Origin: Pedobacter heparinus DSM 2366
GTDB taxonomy: Bacteria; Bacteroidota; Bacteroidia; Sphingobacteriales; Sphingobacteriaceae
NCBI RefSeq assembly: GCF_000023825.1
Contig: NC_013061.1
Location: forward strand, 1,302,001 to 1,366,000
Direction: 5' to 3'
DNA: 64,000 nt
The number at the start of each line of letters is the position of its first letter. Position 1 is the first letter of the stretch. This document shows positions 8,378 to 17,350 of this stretch, piece after piece. The notes beneath the pieces are model-generated. The model did no database searches, had not been told where the DNA came from, and saw only the letters and a program-made list of their open reading frames with translations. The position numbers were made by a program, and so were the translations under genes.

Positions 8378-9463
8378 ATGAGGAAACAAAATTTAACCTG
8401 CTGTACTTTCAGGTACACAATGATTTTTTTAGTTTTTCCGCTCTTATTTCAATCTTGCAGTAAGAGCCAGCTACCTGGAGCCAGCGATTTAGAAGGTTCA
8501 CAGTTAAAAGAAGGCAATCTGGAGGCTATGATGGCTTCGGAACAGCCCCTGCCAGGAGGCAAAGTCCGCTTTTCTGCGGTAATGGGCAATATGGATCTTA
8601 CCGGCGAAACCGTTGTTAGAATTTGCAATTGGACATTTAATGCCAATGCCGGGACAGTGGCTGCTACTTATTGGGATTGGAATACCGCAGATGAAAAAGG
8701 GAAAACCTTGTTTAATGCACATACCTGTACTTTTGAGAACATCAGCAAAACTGCCAATCCTTACACGCCTACCGGATGGATGGCACCTGCAGGCATGTAC
8801 TTTGGCCGGACAGGTATCTATACTTATAATGCTACCACCGGCGTACTTTCTATTGCATGGGATGCGCCCTGGGCGGGGGTTACTGAAAGCTGGAACGTGA
8901 CCAACCCTGATGCGTTTAGCGCAAAGGTATCACTCAGAAGTTCCAATTATGGACTTACCCATGGCAGGGGCTATGGCAGTAATGCTTCGTGGAGTACTTT
9001 TAAAACAGTTGCGCAGGTGCCCCGTATTCTTTATCGAGGCTTTAGGATAGCTGTTTGGTCTACAAATGGAACTACCATATCTATAGACACTACTGTGACC
9101 GGGGCGTGGAAAGCTGACAAATTAAATTTAACTCCTTTTACATCTTCAGCCAATGGCAATACCTTGCATGTGTTATCGCCAAGCTCTGCGGATGTGTGTA
9201 ATTCGGGTTGCACCACAACCAGAACGGGTATTATTTATCATCTTGCCAGCAATAATAATGGTAGAAGCATGGTTTACAATCATTTTCGTGCCTGTCTGCC
9301 TACAAATGCTGAGTTCCCTACTTATGACCGTAATTTACATCCCTATGCTTTTCAACAGATCATTGACGATAATGGTGATATGAGGGGTTTTATAGGAATT
9401 GAACAGCAAGACCAGCCTGGGTCTGTTGGTTACCAGTACCAGCTTAAAGAATACTTTCAGTAA
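8378..9463 (+). CDS. Lipoprotein of unknown family, paralogue 2
   Basis: A 361-residue paralogue of the product of 1456-2658. It has a signal peptide with lipobox FQSC (Cys27); a start at Met15 (MIFLVFPLLFQSC) would also give a good lipoprotein signal. Shared blocks include EQPLPGGKVRF, LTHGRGYGSNASWSTFK, IIYHLASNNNGR and NLHP-QIIDDNGD. Two copies of a short motif, ESWNVTNP here and ESWTITNP in the first paralogue, precede the THGRGYGS block. Conserved Cys residues (HTCTF, CNSGC, ACLP) match part of the Cys pattern of paralogue 1. It lies 50 bases before a SusC gene and probably starts the long SusCD operon. I cannot name the family; a surface glycan- or peptide-binding lipoprotein is possible. 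Confidence 0.85.
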   Translation: MRKQNLTCCTFRYTMIFLVFPLLFQSCSKSQLPGASDLEGSQLKEGNLEAMMASEQPLPGGKVRFSAVMGNMDLTGETVVRICNWTFNANAGTVAATYWDWNTADEKGKTLFNAHTCTFENISKTANPYTPTGWMAPAGMYFGRTGIYTYNATTGVLSIAWDAPWAGVTESWNVTNPDAFSAKVSLRSSNYGLTHGRGYGSNASWSTFKTVAQVPRILYRGFRIAVWSTNGTTISIDTTVTGAWKADKLNLTPFTSSANGNTLHVLSPSSADVCNSGCTTTRTGIIYHLASNNNGRSMVYNHFRACLPTNAEFPTYDRNLHPYAFQQIIDDNGDMRGFIGIEQQDQPGSVGYQYQLKEYFQ

Positions 9464-9513
9464 AGGATTTAAAGCAATCGTCCTGAATATTTTAATGTAC
9501 TAAACTTAAATAT

Positions 9514-12375
9514 ATGACTAAAATAATTACTCAATTTACCAGACGAGTCTTTACAGGAAGCGTGTTTCTGCTGATGATTGGTTATAATGCCAACGCACAG
9601 GAGCCGAATTCACAAGACTCAACCAAAAATTTATCACTTGGTAACCAGGACCAGGAGATTAAAGTTCTTTACGGATCTAAGTCGAAGAGGTATATTACAG
9701 GTGCCGTCTCTTCTATTTCAGGAGATGTGTTAAGTAATATTCCCGGTACTAACCGGCTAAGTGCGTTGTCAGGTCGTTTACCGGGTCTTTCAATAATCCA
9801 GGGTAAAGCTACTCCTGGAGCTGAGAGTATTTCGTACCAGATTCGGGGCTTTCATAATCTAAATGGTTCGGATTCACCCTGGATAATTGTTAACGGCAGG
9901 GTGGATGATGCAAGCCAGATTGAACCTAACGATATTGAAAGTATCACCATACTGAAGGATGCAGCGGCTACAGCTTTATACGGCATGAACGCTTCACAAG
10001 GCATTATACTTGTAACCACTAAGCGGGGTAAAGTAGGAAAATTAAAGATTAATTATAATGTTGAATCGACCTTTCAGCAACCAACCAGAATGCCTAAATT
10101 CCTCGACGCTTATAATTATGCAGTGCTTTATAATGAAGCACAACTAAATGATAATCCGATTGCTGTGCCGAAATACAATGCTACAGCACTACAGGCTTAC
10201 AAAGATGGAAGCAATCCTTACTTGTATCCGAATGTGGATTGGTCTGATGAACTGGTGAAGGACCATTCATTGCAAATTCGAAATAATGTAAATGTAAGTG
10301 GTGGTTCGGATAATGCAAAGTATTATTTTTCAGCAAGCTATCTCACGGATGATGGTATCTTTAATACGGATAAAAGTATAAATACATACAGCACTAACTC
10401 TAATCTTGATCTTATTAATGTAAGGGCTAGTGTTGATCTGAAAATAACCAAAAATCTGAAAATATTTGCAGACCTCCGTTCAAAAAGGGACAAGCGTAAT
10501 GCCCCGGGAGCCTACAATACACTTTTCGACGAAAACCTTTTTAATTCAATATACGCAACCCCGTCTAATGCTTATCCGATGAAAAATGCTGATGGTTCAT
10601 TGGGTGGAAATATTACTTATCAGAATAACCCTTATGGAGGGCTTAATTACGCTGGCTATAATAACATTGTCGGAGCTTCGATGTCATCATTCGCTGAATT
10701 GGACTATGATTTTAACAGCTTATTGAAGGGATTGACGCTCAAAGCCAGACTCGGTTTTTCCAGTATATCATCATTTTATACAAACCGTGCCAAGAATTTT
10801 GCAGTATATTCACTAAATCCTGCCGGTTCCGCCACGCCTTATACTCAACTTGGAGCAACTACTGTAATCGTACCAGGTGGCGCATATATTAATCGGAACC
10901 GGATCTATGACCATTCATTAGCAGCGAATTATCACAGGGTTTTTGGCAATCATAATATCAGTTCAATGCTGATGTATGAACGGCAGCAATTTGATACTAA
11001 TTCTGGTGATGGCAATGTTGCAAACTCGGGAAGACAAACTAAAAATTACCAGGGGCCAAAGGGAAGCGTATCATACCGGTTTAAAGATAGGTACCTGTTG
11101 GATATTGCAGCTTCTTATATGGGAAATGAGCAATATCCTGAAGGTGACCGCTATGGCTTTTTTCCTGCGGTATCTGCAGGCTGGATTGTTTCAGATGAAT
11201 CTTTCATGAAAGGAAGTTTAATTGATTTCTTAAAGATCAGAGGCTCATACGGAAGAACCGGAAACGTTGCGCCAGGAGACTTGAATTTTAGCTATTACGG
11301 TTCTTATGCTGTTGCGGCAGGATATGGTGCTTATTTCGGTACTACTCCCACAGCAAGTTCTGGTGTATATCAAAGCCAGATAGCCAATCCTCTGGTCACC
11401 TGGGAAAAGACACTGAAATCTAATGCAGGATTGGATATAGCCCTGTTAAATAATAAGTTTAATGCTTCTTTTGATTATTTCAATGAAGAAACTAAAGATA
11501 TTCTTATTTCCGGTGATATTACAGTGATGTACGGAGGCGGAAGTACTACTTCGGTTCCTTCCGGCATTTTCAAGAACAAGGGGTTTGAGGTTCAGGCAGG
11601 ATGGACAGACAAGATCAAAGATTTTCAGTATTCTGTAACAGCCAACTATTCTTTTGCAAAAAATAAAGTTATAGAAAACGGTGAGGTAGAAAAGCAGTAT
11701 TCTTGGATGCAAACGATAGGAAATCCTTTACAAACCCGAATGGGATATGTTTTTGACCGGTTCTATACCGAAACCGACAACATTGCAAGTTTACCCAGCC
11801 AGTCATCACTGGGCACACAGAAACCGGGTGATCTGAAGTATAAGGATCTGAATGGTGATGGAATAATTAATGAGAACGATATTACCGTTATTGGCAAGGC
11901 CAGAATACCACAAAGTAACTTCGGATTGAACCTTGGAGCTCAGTACAAAGGGTTTGATTTGAATGTGTTCTTTCATGGAACGCAAGGAGGTACAACCTAT
12001 AATTCAGGCCGTACTTATTATGCATTTGTTGGACAAACGGGAAATGCGTTGGAGCATCACCTTGGCAGATGGACTCCTGGGTCGGGGCAATCAGCGACGT
12101 ACCCTCGATTAAGTCTGACTAATACGAATAATACCGCAGTTAGTTCATACTGGGTAAAAGATAACTCTTTTGTAAGGCTTAAATACGCAGAATTGGGGTA
12201 TACACTCCCAGCCAGGCTTGTAGGAAAGATCGGAATAACCGGCACACGGATTTTTGTAAATGGCAATAATTTATTCCTATGGGATGAGGTCAAACTAAAA
12301 GATCCGGAAATGGAAAATCCGGTAGGCTATCCATTGCTGCGCTCTTTTAGTGTAGGCCTTAATGTGAAATTTTAA
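9514..12375 (+). CDS. SusC/RagA-family receptor lacking the N-terminal regulatory domain (SusC3)
   Basis: A 953-residue TonB-dependent outer-membrane protein, about 100 residues shorter than its neighbours. After a signal peptide (about 1-28, ending YNANAQ) comes a short Gln/Asp/Asn-rich linker and then directly the plug (YITGAVSSISGDVLSNIPGT, LSGRLPGLSIIQG, ATALYGMNASQGIILVTTKRG). The usual carboxypeptidase-like beta-sandwich is absent. The TonB-box-like part is reduced to EIKVLYGSKSK. The barrel ends LRSFSVGLNVKF. Its SusD partner starts 13 bases downstream. The pair is expected to take up an oligomeric substrate. It is clearly diverged from SusC1 and SusC2 and not part of the long repeat. 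Confidence 0.93.
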   Translation: MTKIITQFTRRVFTGSVFLLMIGYNANAQEPNSQDSTKNLSLGNQDQEIKVLYGSKSKRYITGAVSSISGDVLSNIPGTNRLSALSGRLPGLSIIQGKATPGAESISYQIRGFHNLNGSDSPWIIVNGRVDDASQIEPNDIESITILKDAAATALYGMNASQGIILVTTKRGKVGKLKINYNVESTFQQPTRMPKFLDAYNYAVLYNEAQLNDNPIAVPKYNATALQAYKDGSNPYLYPNVDWSDELVKDHSLQIRNNVNVSGGSDNAKYYFSASYLTDDGIFNTDKSINTYSTNSNLDLINVRASVDLKITKNLKIFADLRSKRDKRNAPGAYNTLFDENLFNSIYATPSNAYPMKNADGSLGGNITYQNNPYGGLNYAGYNNIVGASMSSFAELDYDFNSLLKGLTLKARLGFSSISSFYTNRAKNFAVYSLNPAGSATPYTQLGATTVIVPGGAYINRNRIYDHSLAANYHRVFGNHNISSMLMYERQQFDTNSGDGNVANSGRQTKNYQGPKGSVSYRFKDRYLLDIAASYMGNEQYPEGDRYGFFPAVSAGWIVSDESFMKGSLIDFLKIRGSYGRTGNVAPGDLNFSYYGSYAVAAGYGAYFGTTPTASSGVYQSQIANPLVTWEKTLKSNAGLDIALLNNKFNASFDYFNEETKDILISGDITVMYGGGSTTSVPSGIFKNKGFEVQAGWTDKIKDFQYSVTANYSFAKNKVIENGEVEKQYSWMQTIGNPLQTRMGYVFDRFYTETDNIASLPSQSSLGTQKPGDLKYKDLNGDGIINENDITVIGKARIPQSNFGLNLGAQYKGFDLNVFFHGTQGGTTYNSGRTYYAFVGQTGNALEHHLGRWTPGSGQSATYPRLSLTNTNNTAVSSYWVKDNSFVRLKYAELGYTLPARLVGKIGITGTRIFVNGNNLFLWDEVKLKDPEMENPVGYPLLRSFSVGLNVKF

Positions 12376-12388
12376 TCTTCAAATACTA

Positions 12389-14140
12389 ATGGATATGAAA
12401 AAAATACTATTTTCTATTATATGTCTGACGGGAGCATTCTTGCTTCAATCCTGTTCTGATGAAACAATTGATACAAAGCCAGCACAATTTGTCAATAAAG
12501 ATGTCATTTATACTAATAGTGCAAGGATATTGCAGTTTGTAAATAACCTCTATACCTTTCTTCCCAAGGGTTATAACCGATTGGGGTCGGTGGCTGATGT
12601 GGGTGATGATGTGGGACCAACTCCAGGTGCTAATGTTCTTGGGTCGATGGTTGCTGCTGCAACGGATGAAGCTGTACATGCATCCCCGAATTCTGGTGCA
12701 GAAAAGTGGGGAACAGGAAATTGGGGAACTACATCTTCAAATAACTGGGATGCCCCCTTAAATACAATTTATACAGGCATTCGCAGAACGTATGATTATA
12801 CAAATGATATACATGCCAATCTTATTGTAGCACCGGTCTCATCCATAAGTCAAATAACTGCTGCTCAGCGTGATGAGTACTATGGTCAGGCTATTTTTAT
12901 CCGTGCTTTGTTAAACTTTGAGCTGCTGAAGCGTTTTGGAGGTTATCCTATCGTTAGAGAAGCCCTGAGAGCTGATGGCAATCTGATTATCCCAAAAAGT
13001 TCATATGATGAATGCGTGGAATATATTGCAGGCTTGTGCGATGAGGCGGTGGCAGTATTGCCGATTACCTACGCAGCGGGAGATTTTGGCCGTGCAACAA
13101 AAGGTGCGGCCCTTGCTTTAAAAGGCAGACTGTTATTATATGCGGCGAGTCCGCTAAACAATGCAGGAAATCTGCTTACGAAGTGGCAAGCTGCTGCTGC
13201 AGCTAATGCCGCAGTTATTAACCTGAAAAATGGAGCAGCCCCTGTATATAGCTTGTATACAGCTGGTACCGGTTATGATGCATTTTTCACTACGCTTGTC
13301 GGAAATAACGAGATCATTCTCTCCAGGATAGAACCGGCAAACGCTGCCATAGAACAAGTGAATGGCTTGCCTCAACTGGTAGATGGTGGGGGTGGAACTA
13401 ATCCTACCTTAGACCTGGTTAATGATTATGAAATGAAAGACGGTACGCGTTTTAACTGGAGTAATCCTACTCATGCAAATGCTCCTTTTGCCAACAGGGA
13501 CCCACGTTTTGATAAAACTATTTTATATAATGGCGTATCCTGGATGGGCGTTACAGTCGAAACCTTTGAAGGTGGTAAAGACAAAACAGGTATAAATCCT
13601 ACCCGTACAGGGTTCTTCTTACGTAAATTCATGGGCAATTCAACCAAAGCTACCTGGATAGCACCGGTAGTAAATACATTGCATTGTTTTCCAATTTTTA
13701 GATATGGAGAAACATTGTTGAATTATGCGGAAGCTATGAATGAAGCGTATGGCCCAGATGATCCGGCTACCTACGGATTGACCGCACGTCAGGCCATTGC
13801 ACTGATCCGTACACGTGCAGGTTTAACTGCTAATCAAACAGTCCCTTCTGCAACCAGTCAGTCATTAATGCGGGATGCTATCCGTCATGAGCGCCGCATC
13901 GAGCTTGCTTTTGAAGAACACCGTCATTTGGATTTAAGAAGATGGAACCTGGCAGTAACCGTACTGAATAACAAACCCGTTTCAGGTTTGAAAATAGTGA
14001 GAAGTAGCGGTCCGCCCTATACATTTACATACACTCCAGAGGTGGTAGAAAATCGGGTATTTACCGAAAACATGTATCGTTATCCCTTCCCTAGGGAGGA
14101 GGTCAGCAGAAATCCAGGTATTCAAAATCCAGGTTGGTAA
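12389..14140 (+). CDS. SusD/RagB-family surface substrate-binding lipoprotein (partner of SusC3)
   Basis: A 583-residue surface lipoprotein with lipobox LQSC (Cys22; MDMKK start at 12389, MKK at 12395 is an alternative). The N-terminal SusD-like part includes YYGQAIFIRALLNFELLKRFGGYP and GRATKGAALALKGRLLLYAASP, the TPR-containing hallmark. The C-terminal RagB part includes FPIFRYGETLLNYAEAMNEA, RHERRIELAFEEHRHLDLRR and ends in the typical NPGW. It caps the SusC3 barrel and delivers substrate. It is followed after 19 bases by SusC2 and is probably co-transcribed with it. Confidence 0.95.
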   Translation: MDMKKILFSIICLTGAFLLQSCSDETIDTKPAQFVNKDVIYTNSARILQFVNNLYTFLPKGYNRLGSVADVGDDVGPTPGANVLGSMVAAATDEAVHASPNSGAEKWGTGNWGTTSSNNWDAPLNTIYTGIRRTYDYTNDIHANLIVAPVSSISQITAAQRDEYYGQAIFIRALLNFELLKRFGGYPIVREALRADGNLIIPKSSYDECVEYIAGLCDEAVAVLPITYAAGDFGRATKGAALALKGRLLLYAASPLNNAGNLLTKWQAAAAANAAVINLKNGAAPVYSLYTAGTGYDAFFTTLVGNNEIILSRIEPANAAIEQVNGLPQLVDGGGGTNPTLDLVNDYEMKDGTRFNWSNPTHANAPFANRDPRFDKTILYNGVSWMGVTVETFEGGKDKTGINPTRTGFFLRKFMGNSTKATWIAPVVNTLHCFPIFRYGETLLNYAEAMNEAYGPDDPATYGLTARQAIALIRTRAGLTANQTVPSATSQSLMRDAIRHERRIELAFEEHRHLDLRRWNLAVTVLNNKPVSGLKIVRSSGPPYTFTYTPEVVENRVFTENMYRYPFPREEVSRNPGIQNPGW

Positions 14141-14159
14141 TCATTTTAAACTTAAAATT

Positions 14160-17100
14160 ATGAGGAGATTTTTAATACTATTAGTTTTTAGCTTGGCTTG
14201 TATGAGCACATATGCTCAAAATGTACAATTAAGCGGTACTGTAACCGATAAAGATGGAGTTTCACTTCCTGGTGTCAGTATTCTTGTTGAAGGCACCAAA
14301 ATTGGCGCAGTTTCAAATGCAAAAGGCCAATATTCCATTAGCCTGCCTAATCCTAACTCAGTTATTGTTTTTAGTTTTTTGGGCTATATTTCTCAGAACG
14401 TAAACGCGAAAGGCCGCTCAAAAATAGATGTTAGCTTATCAGAAGATTCTAAATCCTTAGATGAAGTCATAATGGTAGGTTACGGCGCCCAGAAAAAGGC
14501 AAGTGTAATTGGAGCCATTTCCAATATTAACATGAAGGAACTTAGAAAAGCAGCACCTTCAAATTTGAGCAATGCGCTCGGGGGCCGTGTTCCTGGTATA
14601 ATTAGCAGAATGGGAGATGGAACACCGGGGGGTGTGCAGAATAGATTCTCGAATGGAAACGCTGATGATGCCCAAATTTATTTACGCGGAAGAGCCAGTA
14701 TGAACAATACAAGTGCCCTGGTCCTGATCGATGGTGTGGAAGGTTCCTTGTCCAGAATAAATCCGGAAGATATTGAGCAGTTCAGTGTGCTGAAAGATGC
14801 ATCTGCAACAGCAGTTTACGGTGTACGAGGGGCTAATGGCGTGATCCTGATCACGACCAGAAAAGGTAGCATAGGGGCACCAAAGATCGGTATAACCAGC
14901 CAGATCAGGATGCAAAAGGTATTGGATTTTCCGAATTTTCTAAGATCCTATGATTTCGCAATGTTAAATAACGAGGCTCGTAAAAATCAGGGTCTTCCTG
15001 AAATTTATTCAGCGGAAGATCTGGAGCATTACCGTACCGGTGATGATCCTTATGGCTGGCCGGATGTTGACTGGAAAGAAGTATTGCTGAAAGACCAGTT
15101 TTATGAACAACAGTACGTTGGAAATGTTTACGGTGGGACAGAACGGGTATCCTATTATTTATCCGGTGAGTATAACCAGTCGGGTGGCGCGTTCATTGAA
15201 AATAAAGAGAAGAATACACAGCATAGGTACAGACGTTATAATCTTAGGACCAACCTTGATTTTAAGATCACTAAAACTACTGATCTGGGTGTGAAATTGA
15301 ATGGCAGGTTGAATGACCTTCATTACCCACTAAAAGGTGAAAGTAGCGGACAGCGGGTAACTGGTCCCGGATGGAGCGATATTACGGCAAGAGCCCCGCT
15401 CACTGCCCCGGTATACAACCCTAACGGTACTTATGCAAATGGTGGTTTGAACCTGCCGGGTAACCCTGTGGCTGAGTATATGGAGGGCGGTTTTGCCCAG
15501 CGGCTGCAAAGCGGTCTGGAATCCAACTTTACGCTGAACCAGAAGTTGGATTTTGTAACACCCGGGCTTTCATTCAGGGGCTTATTTGCTGCGAACTTTG
15601 GATCGGGCAGTGCAAAAGCATTAAATTCAAGGAGTGCTGAGATCTGGACGTATGATAAAACTACCAAGACCTATACATTAACGGCCGGAGCCGGAATTCC
15701 AACCTATACACTGGGTAGTAATTTCAGTGATTTCAACCGTATACAACAGGTTGAAGCTGCCTTGAACTATGATAAGGCGATTGGCATGAACCACAAAATA
15801 ACCGCCATGGCCATTGCTACCCAGACCACCAAAGAGGCTTCGTTCATTGTTCCTACTATTTTCAAAGGAATGGCAGGCAGGCTTACCTATGCTTATAAGG
15901 ATAAATACCTTGCTGAAGGAAATGTAGGCTATAATGGTTCTGATGCATTTAGTAAATCGAAACGTTATGCATTTTTTCCTTCCGGTGCCCTTGGATGGGT
16001 AGCTTCAGAAGAAAGTTTTATAAAGGATAATGTTAAGTTTCTGGATTTTCTGAAGTTCAGGGGCTCCTATGGTGAAGTAGGGAATGACAGGCTCGGTTTC
16101 GGGTACAGCAACTTGTATATCTATTCATTTAGAAACCCGCTCGCGGCTGAGACTCCCGGTACCTCTACTACAGTTAACGGCTATTATAGCCTGGGAACTA
16201 CGCCTACTCAAATCCTTCCGATCTTAGAAGGAACGTTGGGAAATCCAAACGTGACCTGGGAGGTTGCCCGCAAGGCAGATATCGGGGTGGAGGCAAAATT
16301 GTTTAAAAGCCGTCTCAGCTTTGAAGCAGATGTATTTCTGGAAAAGCGTGATGATATTCTGATCAACAGATTCGATATACCGTTGATTTCTGGTTTAGTA
16401 CCAGCAAAGCTTCCTGCATTGAATGCCGGAAAGGCAACAAACAAAGGATATGAATTATCGCTTAGTTATTCTGACAATATTGGTGGCTTTGGTTTTACAG
16501 TAGGGGGTAATTATACTTTTGTCCGCAATACCATCGATTACATGGCTGAAACGCCGAAAAAATACCCATGGCAGGAACAGACGGGCAAACAAATTGGCAT
16601 GCTTGCACCTCAATTTATCTGGACGGGTAAATTTTACAGTGAAGAGGATTTGACCAATAATGCTGTTCCCAAACCGGTTGCAAAAGTTTGGGCCGGCGAA
16701 CTGATGTTTAAAGATCTGAATGGCGATGGTAAAATTGACTCAGATGATAAGGCATATACTGGTTATGGTCAGATTCCGGAGAAGATATTTGGCATTAACC
16801 TGAATATGGATTATAAGAATTTTTATTTGAATACGTTCTGGCAAGGTGCATCCAACGTGGTCATTAACCCTACTGCCGGGATGCGGCTTGAATATGCTGG
16901 TTATGGATACAATGTTCAGGAGTTCCATAAGGAAGATCGTTGGGTATATGATCCTTCCCGCGGATTGGATACGCGGGCAACGGCAAAATATCCCCTATTG
17001 ATGCTCGGAGGCGCACCGCAAACCAGGGAGCTTTCTACCTTTCATGTGCTGAATGGCGAGTATTTACGTTTGAAAGCAGCTGAATTTGGGTATACTTTTC

Positions 17101-17330
17101 CTAAAACCCTAATCACAAAGCTTCATATAGCAGACCTGAGAGTGTTTGTAAGTGGTTCAAATCTGCTGACCTTCTCTCATTTAAAGAGATATCACATCGA
17201 TCCTGAATATCTTGGAAACAATATACCGGGTCAGATGGTTGCTGGTCAGGGTGAGGCCAATGGACTTGGATCCGGAGCATGGTCGCCCCAAAATAAATTT
17301 TATGCCTTTGGGCTTAACGTTACTTTTTAG
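14160..17330 (+). CDS. SusC/RagA-family receptor without STN domain (SusC2)
   Basis: A 1056-residue outer-membrane TonB-dependent importer. It has a signal peptide (about 1-20, ending STYAQ), a carboxypeptidase-regulatory-like domain (about 22-100, LSGTVTDKDGVSLPGVSILV), the TonB-box-like EVIMVGYG, a plug and a barrel. From residue 118 to the C-terminus it is nearly identical to SusC1. Differences seen by eye include Y/H, F/L, SD/LN, A/T, I/T, MF/TA, G/A, N/T and N/D. Its N-terminal 117 residues are unrelated at the DNA level to those of SusC1 and lack STN. It sits between two SusD genes; the one downstream (17351) is its expected partner. It is probably the bulk importer corresponding to the SusC1 sensor. 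Confidence 0.95.
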   Translation: MRRFLILLVFSLACMSTYAQNVQLSGTVTDKDGVSLPGVSILVEGTKIGAVSNAKGQYSISLPNPNSVIVFSFLGYISQNVNAKGRSKIDVSLSEDSKSLDEVIMVGYGAQKKASVIGAISNINMKELRKAAPSNLSNALGGRVPGIISRMGDGTPGGVQNRFSNGNADDAQIYLRGRASMNNTSALVLIDGVEGSLSRINPEDIEQFSVLKDASATAVYGVRGANGVILITTRKGSIGAPKIGITSQIRMQKVLDFPNFLRSYDFAMLNNEARKNQGLPEIYSAEDLEHYRTGDDPYGWPDVDWKEVLLKDQFYEQQYVGNVYGGTERVSYYLSGEYNQSGGAFIENKEKNTQHRYRRYNLRTNLDFKITKTTDLGVKLNGRLNDLHYPLKGESSGQRVTGPGWSDITARAPLTAPVYNPNGTYANGGLNLPGNPVAEYMEGGFAQRLQSGLESNFTLNQKLDFVTPGLSFRGLFAANFGSGSAKALNSRSAEIWTYDKTTKTYTLTAGAGIPTYTLGSNFSDFNRIQQVEAALNYDKAIGMNHKITAMAIATQTTKEASFIVPTIFKGMAGRLTYAYKDKYLAEGNVGYNGSDAFSKSKRYAFFPSGALGWVASEESFIKDNVKFLDFLKFRGSYGEVGNDRLGFGYSNLYIYSFRNPLAAETPGTSTTVNGYYSLGTTPTQILPILEGTLGNPNVTWEVARKADIGVEAKLFKSRLSFEADVFLEKRDDILINRFDIPLISGLVPAKLPALNAGKATNKGYELSLSYSDNIGGFGFTVGGNYTFVRNTIDYMAETPKKYPWQEQTGKQIGMLAPQFIWTGKFYSEEDLTNNAVPKPVAKVWAGELMFKDLNGDGKIDSDDKAYTGYGQIPEKIFGINLNMDYKNFYLNTFWQGASNVVINPTAGMRLEYAGYGYNVQEFHKEDRWVYDPSRGLDTRATAKYPLLMLGGAPQTRELSTFHVLNGEYLRLKAAEFGYTFPKTLITKLHIADLRVFVSGSNLLTFSHLKRYHIDPEYLGNNIPGQMVAGQGEANGLGSGAWSPQNKFYAFGLNVTF
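14511..17329 (+). repeat. Long near-identical direct repeat, copy 2 (SusC plug and barrel)
   Basis: Partner of 4670-7488 at an offset of 9841 bases. Identity begins at GGAGCCATTTCC and ends within the stop codon. The most divergent patch is around 15445-15695, where several non-synonymous changes cluster (for example GGTTTGAAC against GGTTCGGAC, and ACGGCCGGAGCC against ATGTTTGGGGCT), which looks like a separate conversion tract or local selection. Confidence 0.95.
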
Positions 17331-17350
17331 TAATAATTAGTAGAAATTAT

